From Heterostelium album PN500 (Eukaryota > Evosea > Eumycetozoa > Acytosteliales > Acytosteliaceae), in NCBI RefSeq assembly GCF_000004825.1, contig NW_008805073.1, forward strand, positions 248,001 through 312,000: a stretch of 64,000 nucleotides of DNA, in the 5' to 3' direction. This document shows, one piece after another, positions 46,385 to 60,500 of this stretch (position 1 is its first letter; every line of letters begins with the position of its first letter). The position numbers and the translations under genes are program-made. The notes under the pieces are model-generated. The model did no database searches. It was not told the DNA's origin and was given only the letters and a program-made list of their open reading frames with translations.

Positions 46385-49300
46385 TTAGAAACCACCATAT
46401 TGGTTATAATTGTTGTTGTAAGATTGAGTGTTAAATTGTTGTTGTTGCTGTTGGTTATACATTCCTGTTGCTGGTGGCAATGCTAACATACCTCCAGTGG
46501 CAGCATATCCGTATGAAAGATTGTTGAAATCTGGTTGATAAGTGGTGGCTTCGATGTGTTGTTGTTCCTTTTCTTCTTCGGATTTCTTTTGACGGGCCTT
46601 CAAATCGTCCATGAGGGTACTTACGTTGGTATTAATTTCCTTTACATATTGAATGATATATGGGAAGGCGTGGTTGATAATATTGTTTCTCCAAGCCAAC
46701 TCCAAAACGACGTCTGGCTTGACGAAATCGTAACATGTGTACAAACAGGCAGCAAAAGCAGCGTGATTACTCTCTTCGACAAAGAAGTTGAGCAACTCCT
46801 CGGTCAAAGCTGGATTCTTTGAGTCGGCAGCCGATTGAATGGCGTCCTTGTATAAACGATCCTTCTTGGACAACTCTACGGATTGAGCCCAACGGTTGTT
46901 CTTCTTGTAGAGGTAGGCGGCGATACGACGGAACTCCAAGAGTTCGTGCTTCTCCAACTTTTGGGCGAGAGCGATGGTACCAAAGTTGGCATTGGCGTCG
47001 ATCGAGGCACGGAGAGATTCATAGTCCTCCTCTTCGACGTAGAGCTCATTGAGAGCTTCGTTGATGGCAGCGACGTTGTGTTGCTCGGCAGCAGATACCA
47101 AGTATGGCTTGACCAATGGGAGGTGACCCAATGAACGGATCAAGTTAACGGCACGGGCATGTTCAATTCTTGGTGACATGACAGTGAGGAGGTCATTGAT
47201 CAACAATGGTTGTTCTTCGAGGTAGAATTGGATAGCAGTGTAGTAGAGATCGAGTTTGGCAACCTTTGGAATGGTTTCCTTGAACAAAGTGTGATCCCAT
47301 GCCTCGATAGAGTGGTTGATCATTGTGTTGACGGCATTGTCGTGCTCGTCGTAGTGAATGTAGAGATAGGTCAACTCTGGCCATTGTTGATTGGCTTGAC
47401 ATGCCTTGATAACCTTTGGAACATTCAAACGAGAGTAGTAAAGCTTCAAGTGTTCCATGAGCTTCTCTTCCTTGTACTTGGAGTACAAAGTGGCCAACTC
47501 GGTGAACATACCGACGTGAGCACGCTCACTAGCCAAACCAGATTCCAACAACGAGATCAACTCGTTGAAATAACCACGATCCTCATATTGCTTGATCAAC
47601 TCCTCCAACTCGTCACCATGGACAATAATGAAAAGACCACAGACTTGAGCCAAACGGAACTCCTTGGCGTCAATACAGGCGGCACTTACTTCCTTCCAGG
47701 TCTTGGTGCTGTTGGCTTTACGGGCAGAGTCAACGGCTTGTTGGAATTGACCCAACTTGACGAGACAGGATGTGAGTCTCGAGAAATTAGAGATATTGGT
47801 AAACAAGATCTTGGCGGCTTCAAAGAGACCGGCATCGAAACAACGGTCACCAACGACTTGGATGTGAGCAGAGTTTGGTGAGTTGATAAAGTCTTCCATT
47901 TCGGCGAGCTTGTCAATCTTGGCGTACGAGTAGATCAACTCGGATTCAATGACTGGCTCCTTGATCTTCTTACGACACATCTGGAGGAACTTGACTAACT
48001 CCTCGTAGCAGTTGGCACGCTCGGCAGCAGTGATAACCTCTTGGTACTTGTCGATTTCATTGGCTTTGATGAATGATTCGATCGACTCTTTGACCATGTC
48101 GGCACGGAGTTGAGCGGAACCGAGCTTGGAGTAGACTTCGATCTGGTTGACACGATCGGCAAAGTCGTAGGCTCTCTCGATAGAGTTTATGTTGTTGAGC
48201 AAGACATCGATGGCTTCAACATTGAATCCAAACTTCTTGTAGATAAAGAATGCCTCTTCAAACAATCCACCTTCGATGGCAACGGTTGCGATACGGCTAC
48301 CGTCAAAGTTCTCGAGTTTGTTGATGTAGTCCATGACACGTGATTTGTCGGCACGGATCGCTGTGAGAACCAAGAGATTCTGGAGTTCAGTGGCAGTTCT
48401 GAATTCCTTTCCTTCGATGACAATCTTTTCGAGCAACTCAATCAACTCGTTTGGCAAATCGGCATCCATGAAAGCTTGCACTGTGGAGGCAACCTCTTGA
48501 GCGTTGGTGGTCTCTGGCAGGGCGGTCTGGACGACTTGATCGATGAGCGATCTCTTGTATTCGTTTTGGTCAGAGAGGACGTATGCCCACAAGTCTTGAT
48601 CTTGTCTTTCGACCAAGTATCTGGCTTGATTCTTAAAGAGAGCGTTCTTGTTGGTGACTTCGATCAACTCGTAGTCGCAAAGTCCACGCTTGTAGGCGAC
48701 AAACGACAAGTATGGATCACGCTTCTCGCAGTATTTACCGACGACCTTGCTGTCATAGAATTGATCGTGAATCAAGAATGCCTCTGGATTCTTGTTGCTG
48801 TCGATGTATACCTTGGCGAGGGCGTTGTGTACGGCTGGCTCAATGTTGCTCTCGCTCACTCTGGCCTCTAGCCATGGAAGCAACAACTTCAAACGGTTAC
48901 GCTTCTCGACTTGCTCGACGAGGGTGTCGGCTGGACACATGTTTCTGACACTGGCAATCAAGTTACGCAAGTAGTCCTCTTGACAATCGAGATCCAACAA
49001 TGCACCAACGACCATTGGTGTGTTGGCTGGGTTGATCTTTTGGACGTAGACTTCGATGTACTTGTTCAAATTGTTCTTGTACAAATAGCTGGTGAGATCC
49101 GAGATGAATTGGTAACGGTCACAAACGATAATCAATGGCAATTGGTCAGAGAGCTTAGCTTCCTTGAGGAAATCACGTGTCTTCTCTGGATCGTAGTAGT
49201 TCGAGTCACGGCACATACGCTCGACCTCCTTGATTTGTCCAGACTTGGCGGCTGCTTCGATGTACTTAAAGTGGACCTCCGGTGATTGCGAGGTGACAAC

Positions 49301-51761
49301 GATCTGAGTCAAATATAAATAGAGTCCTTCAAAGAGACGGAAGTTCTCAAACATCTGGATGATTGATTCCGGTGTGAAGTCGTCGGTGTAACGGATGGCG
49401 ACGGCAACGACCAGTTGCAAGTACTGTCTTGGATTGGTACGCAAAAAGTCACGCATGCACTCCATACGATCCTCTGGGTTGATGGTTCCAAAGTAGCTGA
49501 CCAAGAACTCTTGGTTGACCATAGAACCGGCGACGGTCAAGACACGCTTGATGTCGGTGAGGTCGGTGTAGTGCTCCAAAGCACGCTGGTAGAGACCGGC
49601 CTTCTCACAGAGATTACCGATTCGGACACGGTTGTAGTGAGTGAATTTCTGGCTACCCATGATTTGGTCGGCGGTTTGTGGTGCGTGGATCAAGTTCAAC
49701 TCGAGCAACTTGGTCTGGAGGTTGGCGTCTTGTGGACGATTCTCAGTGAGAATGGAGAAGAGGAAACTCGATGTCTCACCAATCAAATTTCTGGAGCTGA
49801 ACAACTCGACCACTTGCAATGGATCGACCAATGGACCGTTCTCATCCTTGACCAACTTGATGGCAAACTCGGTGGCACCGGCTGGATTGATTGGTGCCAA
49901 ACGGGTCAACAAGAACATGTAGTCTGGAGTGTAGTTGATCTTCTTGGAGTACGCGATGATCTTGTCGTACTCACCGGCCTCGGCGTACAAAGCGATGGCC
50001 TTGTCGGAGGAACCGGAACGGTAGTAGATGGAGAGTGCCAACTTACGGTCGTGTTGACGAACTTCATCACCGAGTTGCTCGGAACACTCGAGCTTGTCGT
50101 CGGTGAGCCACTTCTCGAGGAATTGCTTCTTACCCTGTTGGAGTACTGGACGTACCAACTCGAGCGATTCAACCTTGTTGAGCTTACCCTTCTCCAAGAG
50201 CATACCGAAATATTGTAAGAGTGGCGATGGCTGGCCGTTGGGTGGTGCCTGTACAGCTTGGAAACGTTGGATGGTTTGGAGATTACGCAAGATGGTGCCT
50301 GGCGAGTCGGCGGCGACCTTGGCGGCCTCCTTGTATTGTCCTTGGGCAAAGAGACGCTCGAACTGACCTTGGAGTAGTCCCTCTGCGCCTGGCAAGTTGT
50401 TCTTGCTGGCCATCGAGATGGCGAGATCATAGTTGTTGAGCACGTTGCAGATATATGGAATGATGTTGTTGTCATCGATGGACACCGACAACACTTGACC
50501 CTTACGATTGACGCAGACGATTCCGTTGGTGGTCTCTTGGAACGAGGTGACAAAGATGCTCTCCGAACTGATACGGTTACGGTAGATGAGCGAAGCGGTC
50601 GAGAGGTCGAACAAGTGAATGTATCCGAGCTTGGTAATCATGTAGATCACTTCGTATTTATCAGAGATTTGCATGGCCACTGGGAAGTCGTTGGCTCCGA
50701 CATCGGGTGGATAGAAGACATCCGACGATTTCTTTACAAAGTTGGGACCGTCGCCCTTGCTCACTTCGAGTACCAACACCTTGGAGGCGGCTGGAGTACG
50801 CGAGGAAATGGCAAAGAGGATCGATGGACGGGTGGCACCCGGTGCCATGTAGTTGGCGAAGCATGCAGCGTGACCCTCGATCGATTGTGAGATCGACTTT
50901 TCGACAGAGTACAACTGGATACGACCGGCGACGTGACCGTCGACCTGGTGGATGGCAACCAACACCAACCATTGCTGGGTAGAGTCGGAACGATAGTTGA
51001 TGATCTGTGTATTCTGGAGGTGTGGATGACGATCGAACATCTTTACTGGTTCGCTAGTACCCTCTTTTGCCCAGTGATAGACTGCAGTCGGTGTGACCAA
51101 CGCCAAAATATTTGGTGAAATCCATTTCCAAAACTCGAGATTCTCTGCCATTTGGTATGATTTCAATTTCATCTTTTGTTCAATACTAATCAATTGAATT
51201 AATGATCCAACTATATAGTTATCATTATATTAGATTTGTTAATAAAAAAAAGTTTGTTTTTGACGATAAACATTATACGATTAGACTATTTACCTTTCAA
51301 AGCAAGAATTGGCTCTTTTGGATTCATGATGGCGGCATCTGCTTTAATTTGTTTTCTGAGGATTTGTGAAGGATTATCGGTATCGATGATGACTACATTA
51401 TTATTTTCGTCTGGTGTAGTTTCTCTAATACAAATATACTTTTCACTCTCCATAGTCAATGTGGCAAAACCAATTGATTGTTGTCCAATACCAAGATTGG
51501 TCAACTGAATATTTATAATAACATTTTAATGTTTATTAGTAATCATCCTTTTTTAAAGTGAACCAACTAATCTAATCAAACTGATCGAACCAAATCAATT
51601 TTAATCAATTCCTTAATCACTGTTAGAATCTGCTATATAGTTCGATTGATTATTGATTGATTGATTATATTGATTGATTGATTATATTGATTATTAATAA
51701 TATAATGTTGAATTGAACGTACCTGTAAGACTTCTTTAAAAACAATTGGAAGATTCGACAT
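46385..51761 (-). CDS. chcA: Clathrin heavy chain
   Basis: Exons in transcript order are 51761-51723 (MSNLPIVFKEVLQ), 51504-51294 and 51210-46385; phases agree and give 1691 residues, close to the D. discoideum protein (1694). The N-terminal seven-bladed propeller (LTNLGIGQQSIGFATLTMES, WKWISPNILALVTPTAVYHW), linker, and the long series of heavy-chain repeats forming the leg are all recognisable, followed by the trimerisation region and a Gln/Asn/Tyr-rich tail (MYNQQQQQQ...QYGGF). The protein forms triskelia that coat vesicles at the plasma membrane, endosomes and contractile vacuole. The long last exon uses many C/G-ending codons, as expected for a highly expressed gene. Confidence 0.97.
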
Positions 51762-52826
51762 TTTGTTTCGCTTCTATATAATGATGATTAATTATTATTT
51801 AAAAAGAGTCGGGTGATAATATATTGTATGTATGTTGGTTGGTTGGTTTTCAGTGACTGACTGTGCTATATTGGATGATTAATGAAAAAACTAAAATAAT
51901 TAAATATGGGTATAAGAAATGTTCAAAAGAAAAATTAATTAGTTTATCTTATAGTTCACAATTGAAGTGAAAAATAAAAAAAATTTTAAAAAAAAAAAAA
52001 AATCAACCAGCAAGCACTTCACTTCACCAATGAAAATAATATATTACTAGACATATTTGACAACTTATCAAATCTTTTCATTACTATTTTTTTTTTTTTT
52101 TTTTCATCTAAACTATCTTGTAATTGGCATCTTCTACTTATTATTATTATTATTGATTTATTTGTTTATTTTCATTGATGAAGTATTATACGTACTTTGA
52201 GGGGTATATATAATATATGACAACAAAAAAACTAGTTTTGTTTTATATTTTTAAAATTACAACAACAAGATATCTTTTTTTAGGATTTGAAAAAAAAAAA
52301 GATATTAGATTTTATTTTAATAGTGTGATTGTTGATTGTGATTTCTATTACTCTTCTTTAATTAATTAATTATATAATAGATAATTAGTTAGTTAGGGTT
52401 GCAGTAATAAAACTTTGAAAGAAAATATAAAACAAAATAAAGTAAAAACAAAAAAAAAATGATGATTTTTTTTTTTTGAATGAACAAGCAACAAAAAAGT
52501 TTTTTTTCTTTTTTATTTTATTTGATTGAAAAAGGTCAGCTTTGGTGGTAATTTTTGTTGTTCAAGAATATGTTTTTTTTTAATTTTTAACATTTTTTTT
52601 AAAATTTTTTTATTTTTGATTTTTTTTTTTTTTAATTAATTTTTTCGATAGCAAAGAAGGTAATAACTACATTGACTATCTTTGCTGGTCATTTTATTTA
52701 ATTGTTCTCACCCTAAATAGAGTTTTTTTTTGTTGTTAAAAGTTAATAAATCAATAATGGTAATAATAATTATTATAATAAATAAATATGAATATTATTT
52801 TTGTGAAAATATTATAAATTGTATGA
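51762..52826. other. Upstream region of clathrin heavy chain
   Basis: About 1.1 kb, extremely AT-rich, with T and A runs of 12-18 bases (for example 52090-52106 and 52617-52635). It contains the chcA promoter and the 3' flank of the saposin-like gene. No coding frame was recognised. Confidence 0.5.
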
Positions 52827-53302
52827 TTAGCACATTGCAATCTTTCTACATAACTCTGTATATAGTTCGACCGTTGGCTTCTTTTCTGAGATTGATTGAA
52901 TAAATTCCATTTTATGTGGTTCGAATATTTCGCACTAATAGATCGATTTTAAATAATAGTGTTAATATTTGTTTTGATCATAGCTATTTCAGACATAGAG
53001 AATGTTTAAAAATATGTAGAAACTTAATTAATACTTACAGGACCAAATGGAAAATATTGAGTCAGCTGGTTAACCAATTGAATTTGAGTCACTTTTTCAC
53101 ATAGTGTTGATAGTTGTCTTTCCAGCCATGGAACAGGATTACTTAGTGGAGCGAAATGGTATATGGAAATCAAGCCATTCAAACAGGTTTTACATTTATC
53201 GTCTACCACTTCCAGTGACTCGGCCATCACTGGTGCAACATCAACAACAACAACAACAAATGTAATCACTATCATCATCATTGCCAATAATGAAATTCTC
53301 AT
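52827..53302 (-). CDS. Secreted saposin-B-like protein (SAPLIP)
   Basis: Exons 53302-53039 and 52934-52827 are joined in phase 0 and give 123 residues. Residues 1-27 are a signal peptide (MRISLLAMMMIVITFVVVVV, then DVAPVMA). Six cysteines at 37, 40, 68, 89, 117 and 123 follow the saposin pattern (CxxC ... C ... C ... C ... C) with hydrophobic spacing between them. SAPLIPs bind or disturb lipid membranes, or present lipids to hydrolases in lysosomes; some dictyostelid relatives are amoebapore-like. The intron falls exactly before the fourth Cys. A microsatellite (GATA/GACA-like) lies a short way upstream. Confidence 0.8.
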
Positions 53303-54843
53303 TCTCTCTCTTTTTTTCTCTCTTTATCTCTAACTTTCGCTCTCTTTATTTGATATTTTCAATTTAATAAATAAATAAATTATATGTTAACTATTATTAT
53401 TATATTATTATATTATTATTATTATATTATTATTAATTTAAATATTGTAATAAGTAAAATAGATAGATAAATAGATAGATAGTTAGAAAAACAAAAAGAC
53501 AAAAAAAAACAAAAACAGAAAGACAGAGACAGACAGATAGATAAAGTAAAGTATTTATTTATGTAAAAAACAAACAATTGTATTTAAATTGTTTAATGGA
53601 TATTTCATAAATTGTTGAAAGATTTAAATATTTATATAAATTAAAGTAAAGTAATGTAAAAGATGATTGCTAAACTCTACTTTAATTCTCTTTATCATTT
53701 ATTCTTACTTTTTTTTAATTCTTTTTATAGTGGATTCATTTATATTTGATTCATGCACTCATCACTGGCGGATCATTCAATTCAAAGATCTACATTCAAT
53801 ATAATAATAACCAGTTTTGTGGTGGGTGTTGATTGATTGATTGATTGATTGTTTGATTGATTCAGGTGAGTTGAATTGAGAATAGAGCTGCGAAACGTCA
53901 TTAACTCACACATGCTTGCTTATCCATCTCCTCTATATTTCCTGTCCTAAATATTCTTGTTGTTGAAACATATAATGTATATATGTTTAAATTATCTTTG
54001 CATGATAATAAATAATACGGTTTTAAAATTATTATTTTGATAAGCATTGGCAATGTATGATATCACTACACAACTATAATCAACACACACACTCTCTTAA
54101 TAGTGATGATGTGTGTTCGTTGGTGTTTAAAAGATTTCCAATAACTTTATAAAGATAATAACAAACACATTGTTAACATTCACTCAGTGTCTATATATAT
54201 ATATCAAATATGATTTTTTGTGTTTGGTTGTGTGTTTTTTACTTATATAATCTGTGGTGTTAATATTAAAAATGTTTATGTTAATGTTAATGCTAATGTT
54301 TTAGTGAATTGTTAACTTTATTGTTAAAATCTCTTTTTAAAATAGCTATAAAAATATAAAAAATTTATAATGTATTTTAATTGTGTTTGCTTAATATGAT
54401 ATATATGATTCTACATTATGTAGTTCTTGACAAAGATGAAAAAGTGATAAAGCAGTCCATCTTTTTACACTGGCATTGCTAAATAATAAAAATTGTATAT
54501 TTGTTTGCTACATTTTGCTGTAGAAACAATCTTTACACTCTCTTAAGAGATATGAAGTTTGTAGTTTAGCGTCTTTTTCTTCAATAAAAAACAGTTGACA
54601 CACTACTGACCTGATCACCAAAACTTTTAATTATTCAACCATCAACCAACTGCCAATCATTTAAAGGTTACAAATTATAATTATATTAAGTTCTTATTTT
54701 GAATTCATTGATTTGTTATATGATTTGATTGTTATAATAACAAGTTTGTTTTATTCATATTTTAATATAAATGATAATTATAATAAACTAACTGTGATTA
54801 TTATGCTATTCTATTTCTATTCTATTTCTATTGTTTTCTATTT
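53303..54843. other. Intergenic region with simple repeats
   Basis: About 1.5 kb between two minus-strand genes. It holds (TTA)n near 53390-53435, a GATA/GACA/AAAC repeat at 53459-53546, (GATT)n near 53832-53860 and a TTAATG-type repeat near 54275-54300. The stretch 53866-53945 is less AT-rich but has no open frame. No gene was recognised. Confidence 0.45.
53459..53546. repeat. GATA/GACA-type microsatellite
   Basis: Runs of GATA, then A-rich CAAAAA units, then AGACAGACAGATAGATA make a degenerate purine-rich simple repeat upstream of the saposin-like gene. Confidence 0.8.
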
Positions 54844-56755
54844 CTATTCTATGAGTTGATATTTTCTGTATTCTCTTGTTCTTACTCTGTGATAAACGAT
54901 ACCAACTATGATACAAACGAAAACAATAAATGCACCGACGATAGTTATCATCTTCCAGGTTGCAAAACGATGTGAAGAAGGCGAAGAGGTTGGCTTGAAC
55001 GATAAGATGTATTGATTGTCACCGTCGATGTAGATGACGTATTTGCTCTGGTCTACTACCTGCCCGTCAGAGTAAATGTAGATCTGCCCGAACGATCCAT
55101 TGATATCGTAGTCACTGTCGAATATAACATATTGATTGTTGTTGTCTGCCAAGTTACCCGAGATGAACGACAACGATAGCGTCGAGTCAGTGTTATCGAC
55201 CTGAACCTCCAATCCACTGGTGGTTAGAGGTGGGTCGTTTGGATCGTAGATGAATAAATCGATAGACGATTGACTGTCGATACTGAAATTGCCCGCGATA
55301 TACAGAGAACTACCGACGTCTCTCACCGTTAGAGATCCGCCCGCCTCCACAGTCAACGACTTGGTGATGGTGACATCCTGTCCGTAGGCTATCAGGAGCT
55401 GTCCACTACCGCTTACCACCACATTACCCATGAGATTGCATGAGTTTTTAATATCCAGAGTGGTGCTACTCCACTCTTGATTGGCAGCATTGCCAATGAT
55501 GATTGTGTCGGCTCCTATGCTTGTGGATAACGGGTACCGGTAGTTCCCGAGGAAGTAGATTGTTGATTGATAATAGTCAAAAGTGGAATCAATGGTAGTT
55601 TGACCATCGATTACTACGGTAAAGTTGTCTCTGTCGATATGGAGAGTGTCGATCTCAGTGTTATTGATGTGGATGTTTTGGACGTTTTTGAGGTAGAGTT
55701 GCTCGATTGTGTTGAGTTGTGTTTGATCGGTTTGGTTTATGATGATGTTGGGTGAGGCGATAGTGACTCTACCCTCAGAGTTGATCACTTGAATAAATAC
55801 ATTTTGTTGGCTTGTAAAGTAGCTGCCGGTTGTGCTACCTTCACAGACAAGCTGTTCAATTAAAATGCCATTATTGGCGACATCGTTGATAATCAACGTG
55901 GATTGTTGATTCTGTTGGACTAGACTGTAGTTTCCGTTGAGATAGCTATTGGTGATATTCAGTGTTGCATTGCTTCCAACTGTCAGTTCTGACGCTTGGA
56001 TTAAGTTGGCAACTGTCAATTGGTTGTAAATTGTAGTTGGTTGATAGATGTAGAGTGAAGATTGTTGAGATAGAGTAGTTTGCTTGCTGCTATGGAACGA
56101 TCCACCTATGTTGATGAAGGAACGTTCACTCGCTTGAATCGACGAGGTTGGATCGATGTTGGTCGAATCGGTGACCGTCATCAGACCCTGTGAGTTCAAG
56201 ACGACCGATGAGTGGTCACTGATATTCAGTGACGACGTCATCAGCGTGGCATTCCCGCCAATGGTGAGAGTGGATTGCTCGGAAAGCATCAGTTGATCAA
56301 CCACTCGCAATGAACCACTGTCATTCAGGTGCAGCGAGAATCCAGGTGCGTTGACAATCAAAGATCCAATCGAAAGTGAATTGGTTCCATTGATATACAA
56401 CGATTGATAACCCGCCGCATAGCTAACAATAACCGTGTCTTCTATAGTGGGAATTTTCGATCCATTCCAAACCTGTGGTGATAAGAAACTACATCCATTC
56501 AGTGCTTCACATAAAATATTAAATTCATAATATATAACTATAATTTCATTAGAGATATATAACAATTTTGAGAAATAATAAAAGTAATTAGAAATTTCAG
56601 ACTAAAAATAATTTTTGTTACTTTTTTTTTTTTTTTTTTTTGTATTTTCTAGTTTTGATTTCTATTTCAATAACTACAAACAACATACCATCTGATTTAA
56701 TTAAATCTACATTATTTAATGTAATCAATAATAGAAATAATAAAATTAATTTCAT
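54844..56755 (-). CDS. Type I membrane protein with repetitive beta-rich ectodomain
   Basis: A 67-nt first exon (56755-56689) encodes a signal peptide (MKLILLFLLLITLNNVDLIK). A 184-nt intron leads to exon 56504-54844, and phases join to give 553 residues. The ectodomain is Ser/Thr/Asn/Gln-rich with many N-glycosylation sequons and short beta-strand repeats (SLSIGSLIVN, STLTIGGNATLMTSSLNI, SVVLNSQGLMTV, SSLYIAGNFSIDSQSSIDL), like a parallel beta-helix or adhesin. A single TM (MITIVGAFIVFVCIIVGIVY) and a 15-residue basic tail (HRVRTREYRKYQLIE) close it. Similar ectodomains occur in dictyostelid surface and spore-coat-like proteins; the function is unknown. Confidence 0.78.
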
Positions 56756-57570
56756 TATTTACAGTAATGTGAAATACATAGTAAATAAAATCTTTGAGAG
56801 TTTGTAAATGATAAAGCTACTGTACAGAAATGTTTATTATTAAATAAATAAAGACAAGAAATTATTCAAATTTGAAAATTGAATATTTAAGTAATATTAT
56901 TTAGATATATAAATAAATAATGAATGTGTGATGAAGAACAAAAAAGTAGTGATCAATTTTATTTAAAATTAGAACTTGTCAATGGGGTTATAAAATGAGA
57001 AAAATCACCTGTTTTTTTTTGTTATTTTTTTTTTTTTTTGAGTATTTTTGCTCAGTTCTCTGAGTAATCGACCTAAGTACAATGATTCAGTCTTTGCCTT
57101 TTTCCAAAACTCACTACATTTAAAATGGTTTCCGATTTTTCTTGATAAAAATTTTCGAAAACAATTTCTCGATTTTGTTTATTTTGAAGATACTTGATGA
57201 ATGAAGAGAGAAAAAGATTTCTGTGCAACCTATGGTTATCGTGTAGGACGGTATCATTGCGATTTTTTATTCAACTAAATTTGAATGATTTGAAATGAAT
57301 GAATAAGGGAATGGGATAATAATAAAAATATTGGAACATTTTTATTTTCTATTAAAAAAAAACAAAAAAAAAAAACAATTGTATTTGATGATAATAGGTT
57401 TTATCAATTGAGAACACATATTTTTGGATATATAAATTACAATAAGATAGGAATTAATAATTAAATTGATGGATCACAACCAAATAATCGGAATAGGTTG
57501 ATATTATTTGTTTATGTTTATAATTTGTTTTGTTTTGTTTTGTTTTTTTTTTTTGTTTTGATGATTGATT
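56756..57570. other. Intergenic region with a stop-free island
   Basis: It holds the upstream region of the membrane-protein gene and the 3' flank of the P-type ATPase. The stretch 57040-57270 is less AT-rich than its surroundings, contains a CTCAG/CTGAG hairpin at about 57051-57064, and has a 65-codon minus-strand frame (57073-57270) that lacks an ATG. Confidence 0.45.
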
Positions 57571-60500
57571 TTAAAATCTCAAAACCTTTGAAATATCCCA
57601 ATCATGGTCGAATGCAATACGTTTTCTAGTTTCATTCCAGGCGAATAGTAGGAATACCATTGGGAGTGGATAGGCCCAGTAGATTCCACTGACGTTGGCA
57701 GAAGAAATGATGGTGTGAACGAATGGGGTGTAGATAATGAAACAACAGATACCAGCTTCAATGATGAGACCGATGTTAACGTACATGTTGGCCATACCGT
57801 GTCTCCAGAGTGGAACGACACGAGTCTTGTTTGTGATGAGATTGAAGAATTGACACATTACCAATGTCATAAAGTAGGCGGTCTGTGCTTCTTCGAGTGC
57901 AGCGACTTGGTGTGATGCGGTGTAGAATTTACCGTCGACTTCAAAAGGTTGTGCACCTTCCTGGAAGTAGTCTTTGGCAGAGTAGAGCAAACTGGATGGT
58001 GGATAACCATACGATGCCATCACCAAGAAGAAGCTCATAAGCGAGGTGATTGCTTCCATTGGACCGGCTTGCAAGTAACTGTAGGATAGCAGATTGGTGG
58101 TTACAAGATGGTCGACTCCAAGTATACGTGGCTTACGTGTCATGATGTCTTTCTCACCCTTTTCGTAGGCGAGCGAAATGGCTGGTGCCAACTCTGTTCC
58201 CAAATCGATACAGAGCACCAAGAACGATGTGATAGCCAATGGGATACCGAGGATAATGTTCAGGACGAATGGAATAACCTCTGGGAATGCGTGTGTCAAA
58301 GTGTAGGCAATCGATTTCTTGAGATTGTCAAAGATAATTCTACCCTCTTCGACACCGGCGACAATACTGGCAAAGTTATCGTCCAGCAAAATGATGTCGG
58401 CTGTTTCCTTGGCGACGTCACTACCGACGATACCCATAGCCACACCGATATCTGCCTTTTTGAGAGCTGGCGAATCGTTGACACCATCACCAGTGACAGC
58501 GACTACTTCCTTTCTACGTTGAGCTTGTTCGACAATCTGTGATTTCTGTTGAGGTGAAGTACGGGCAAATACAATCTCACTCTTGGAGAGAACACGATCC
58601 CAATCGGTTTCGGTGAGCTCACGAATCTGGCTACCATGCAATACGACAGCTTTGACTTCGGATTCGTCGACTTCCTCGAGTGGAATACCCTTGGCGGCGG
58701 CAATGTCTTCGGCAGTTGGTGATGAAATGATACCGACCTTCTTGGCAATGGCTTTGGCAGTGATTGGATGGTCACCTGTAACCATGATAACTTTGATACC
58801 GGCGGTCTTGCATTGGTGGACAGCGAACGGTACATTTTCTCTGGGTGGATCGAGTAGTGAGCAGAGACCGACGAATGTGAGTTGACTGGTTGGGAAGTTG
58901 AGTTGTTGTGCGTCGTAGAGGTTGTCGTGCATTGGACCGTATTCCTTCTCGTCGAGAACGATCTGAGCGAAACCAAGGCAACGCTCACCCATCGAACCTA
59001 GTTCTTCGTAGGCCTGTTGGAAGTCGTAACGCATCTTGTCGTCAATGTCAATGTCTTTGCCGTTCATCATAATCTTTGAGCACTTGGCAAAGATAATCTC
59101 TGGAGCACCCTTCATCATGAGCACACGAGTCGATTTATCGTTTGGATCGCTACTACGACGATGAATAGACAACTGCCATTTGTTGGTAGAGTTGAATGGA
59201 ATTTCAAAGATCTTTGGATTGTTGGCACGTGTAATCTCGATCTCCTCGAGTTTGTGACACAAACGAATAAGCGCGGATTCAGAAGCGTCACCGAGAATCA
59301 AACGTTGATCGATTGGTTTCTCCATGTTACCTTCGGCGAGCTTATCGAAATCGGAACGATTACAACATGCGCCGATTCTCAAGAGATCGGAGCAGGTCGG
59401 TGAATTCTCGTCAAACATTGCACGTCCAATAGTCATACCGTCGTTGATCGCCTTGACAATGGTGTTGTCGTACCACATGTGACTGACAGTCATACGATTC
59501 TGAGTGAGTGTACCGGTCTTGTCGGAAGCGATCAAAGTGATCGATCCCAGTGTCTCAATGGATTCGAGCTTCTTGGCGTAGACATTACGACGACTGAGAC
59601 GACGCGCAGTCACGGTAAGACAAGCAGTGATAGTCGATGGCAAACCCTCTGGTACGTTAGCTACAATCAAACCGAGTACATTGATCAAATTTGGAATTGG
59701 TTTCAGACCGACACCGAATCCGACAATAAAGAAGATCAAACCCATAGTGATACCGAGGGCACTGATGAAACGAACGAATCTCTTTGTCTCGATTTGCAAT
59801 GTAGTCTCGGCGGTCTGTGTGTTCGATGCCATATCGGCAATCTTACCGATCAGTGTATTTCCACCGGTTCTAATGACGACGCCACGCGCCGATCCGTCCA
59901 TCACCAGAGTACCGTAGAATGCAAGATTGTGAGTTTCCAACGGATTCTCATCGGTGCAGGTTACCGTACAGGATTGTGGTTCACTCTCACCGGTCAACGA
60001 GGAGTTGTCCACTTTCATACCGTTACAGGTGATCACTCTTATGTCGGCGGGAATCTTGTCACCGGCGCTGACAACGACGACGTCACCAATGACAATATCG
60101 GCGACGGGTATCCTTGTCTCCATACCGTCACGAACGACACGTGTCGCCTGTGGAAGCAGCTTCTTGAAGGAATTCATAATGTTGCTACTCTGCCATTCCT
60201 GTGCAAACGTCAAGAGACATGTGAAAATAACGATGGCCCACAACACACATCCAAGATACAAATTGACTCTCTGATCAGTATCCAAAGCGAATGCAATAAA
60301 ACACAAAACACCTGCAACCTCCAATAGAATCATAAAGAAGTTTACAAAGCACAATGCCAGCTTGACATACCACGGACTCTCCTTTGGTGGTTTCAAAATA
60401 TTTGGACCGTATCTCTCTAACAATAATTTAGCTGATTCACTTGTCAAACCCTTTTTTGAAAATTTAATTAGTTAGTTATTGTCAAAACAATTTTAAAATC

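Noticed and set aside
47210-50890. Several long plus-strand frames (up to 267 codons)
   Set aside because: They lie opposite the clathrin heavy chain exon, where C/G-ending codons suppress antisense stops.
58108-60327. Plus-strand frames of 100-280 codons
   Set aside because: Antisense shadows of the P-type ATPase exon.
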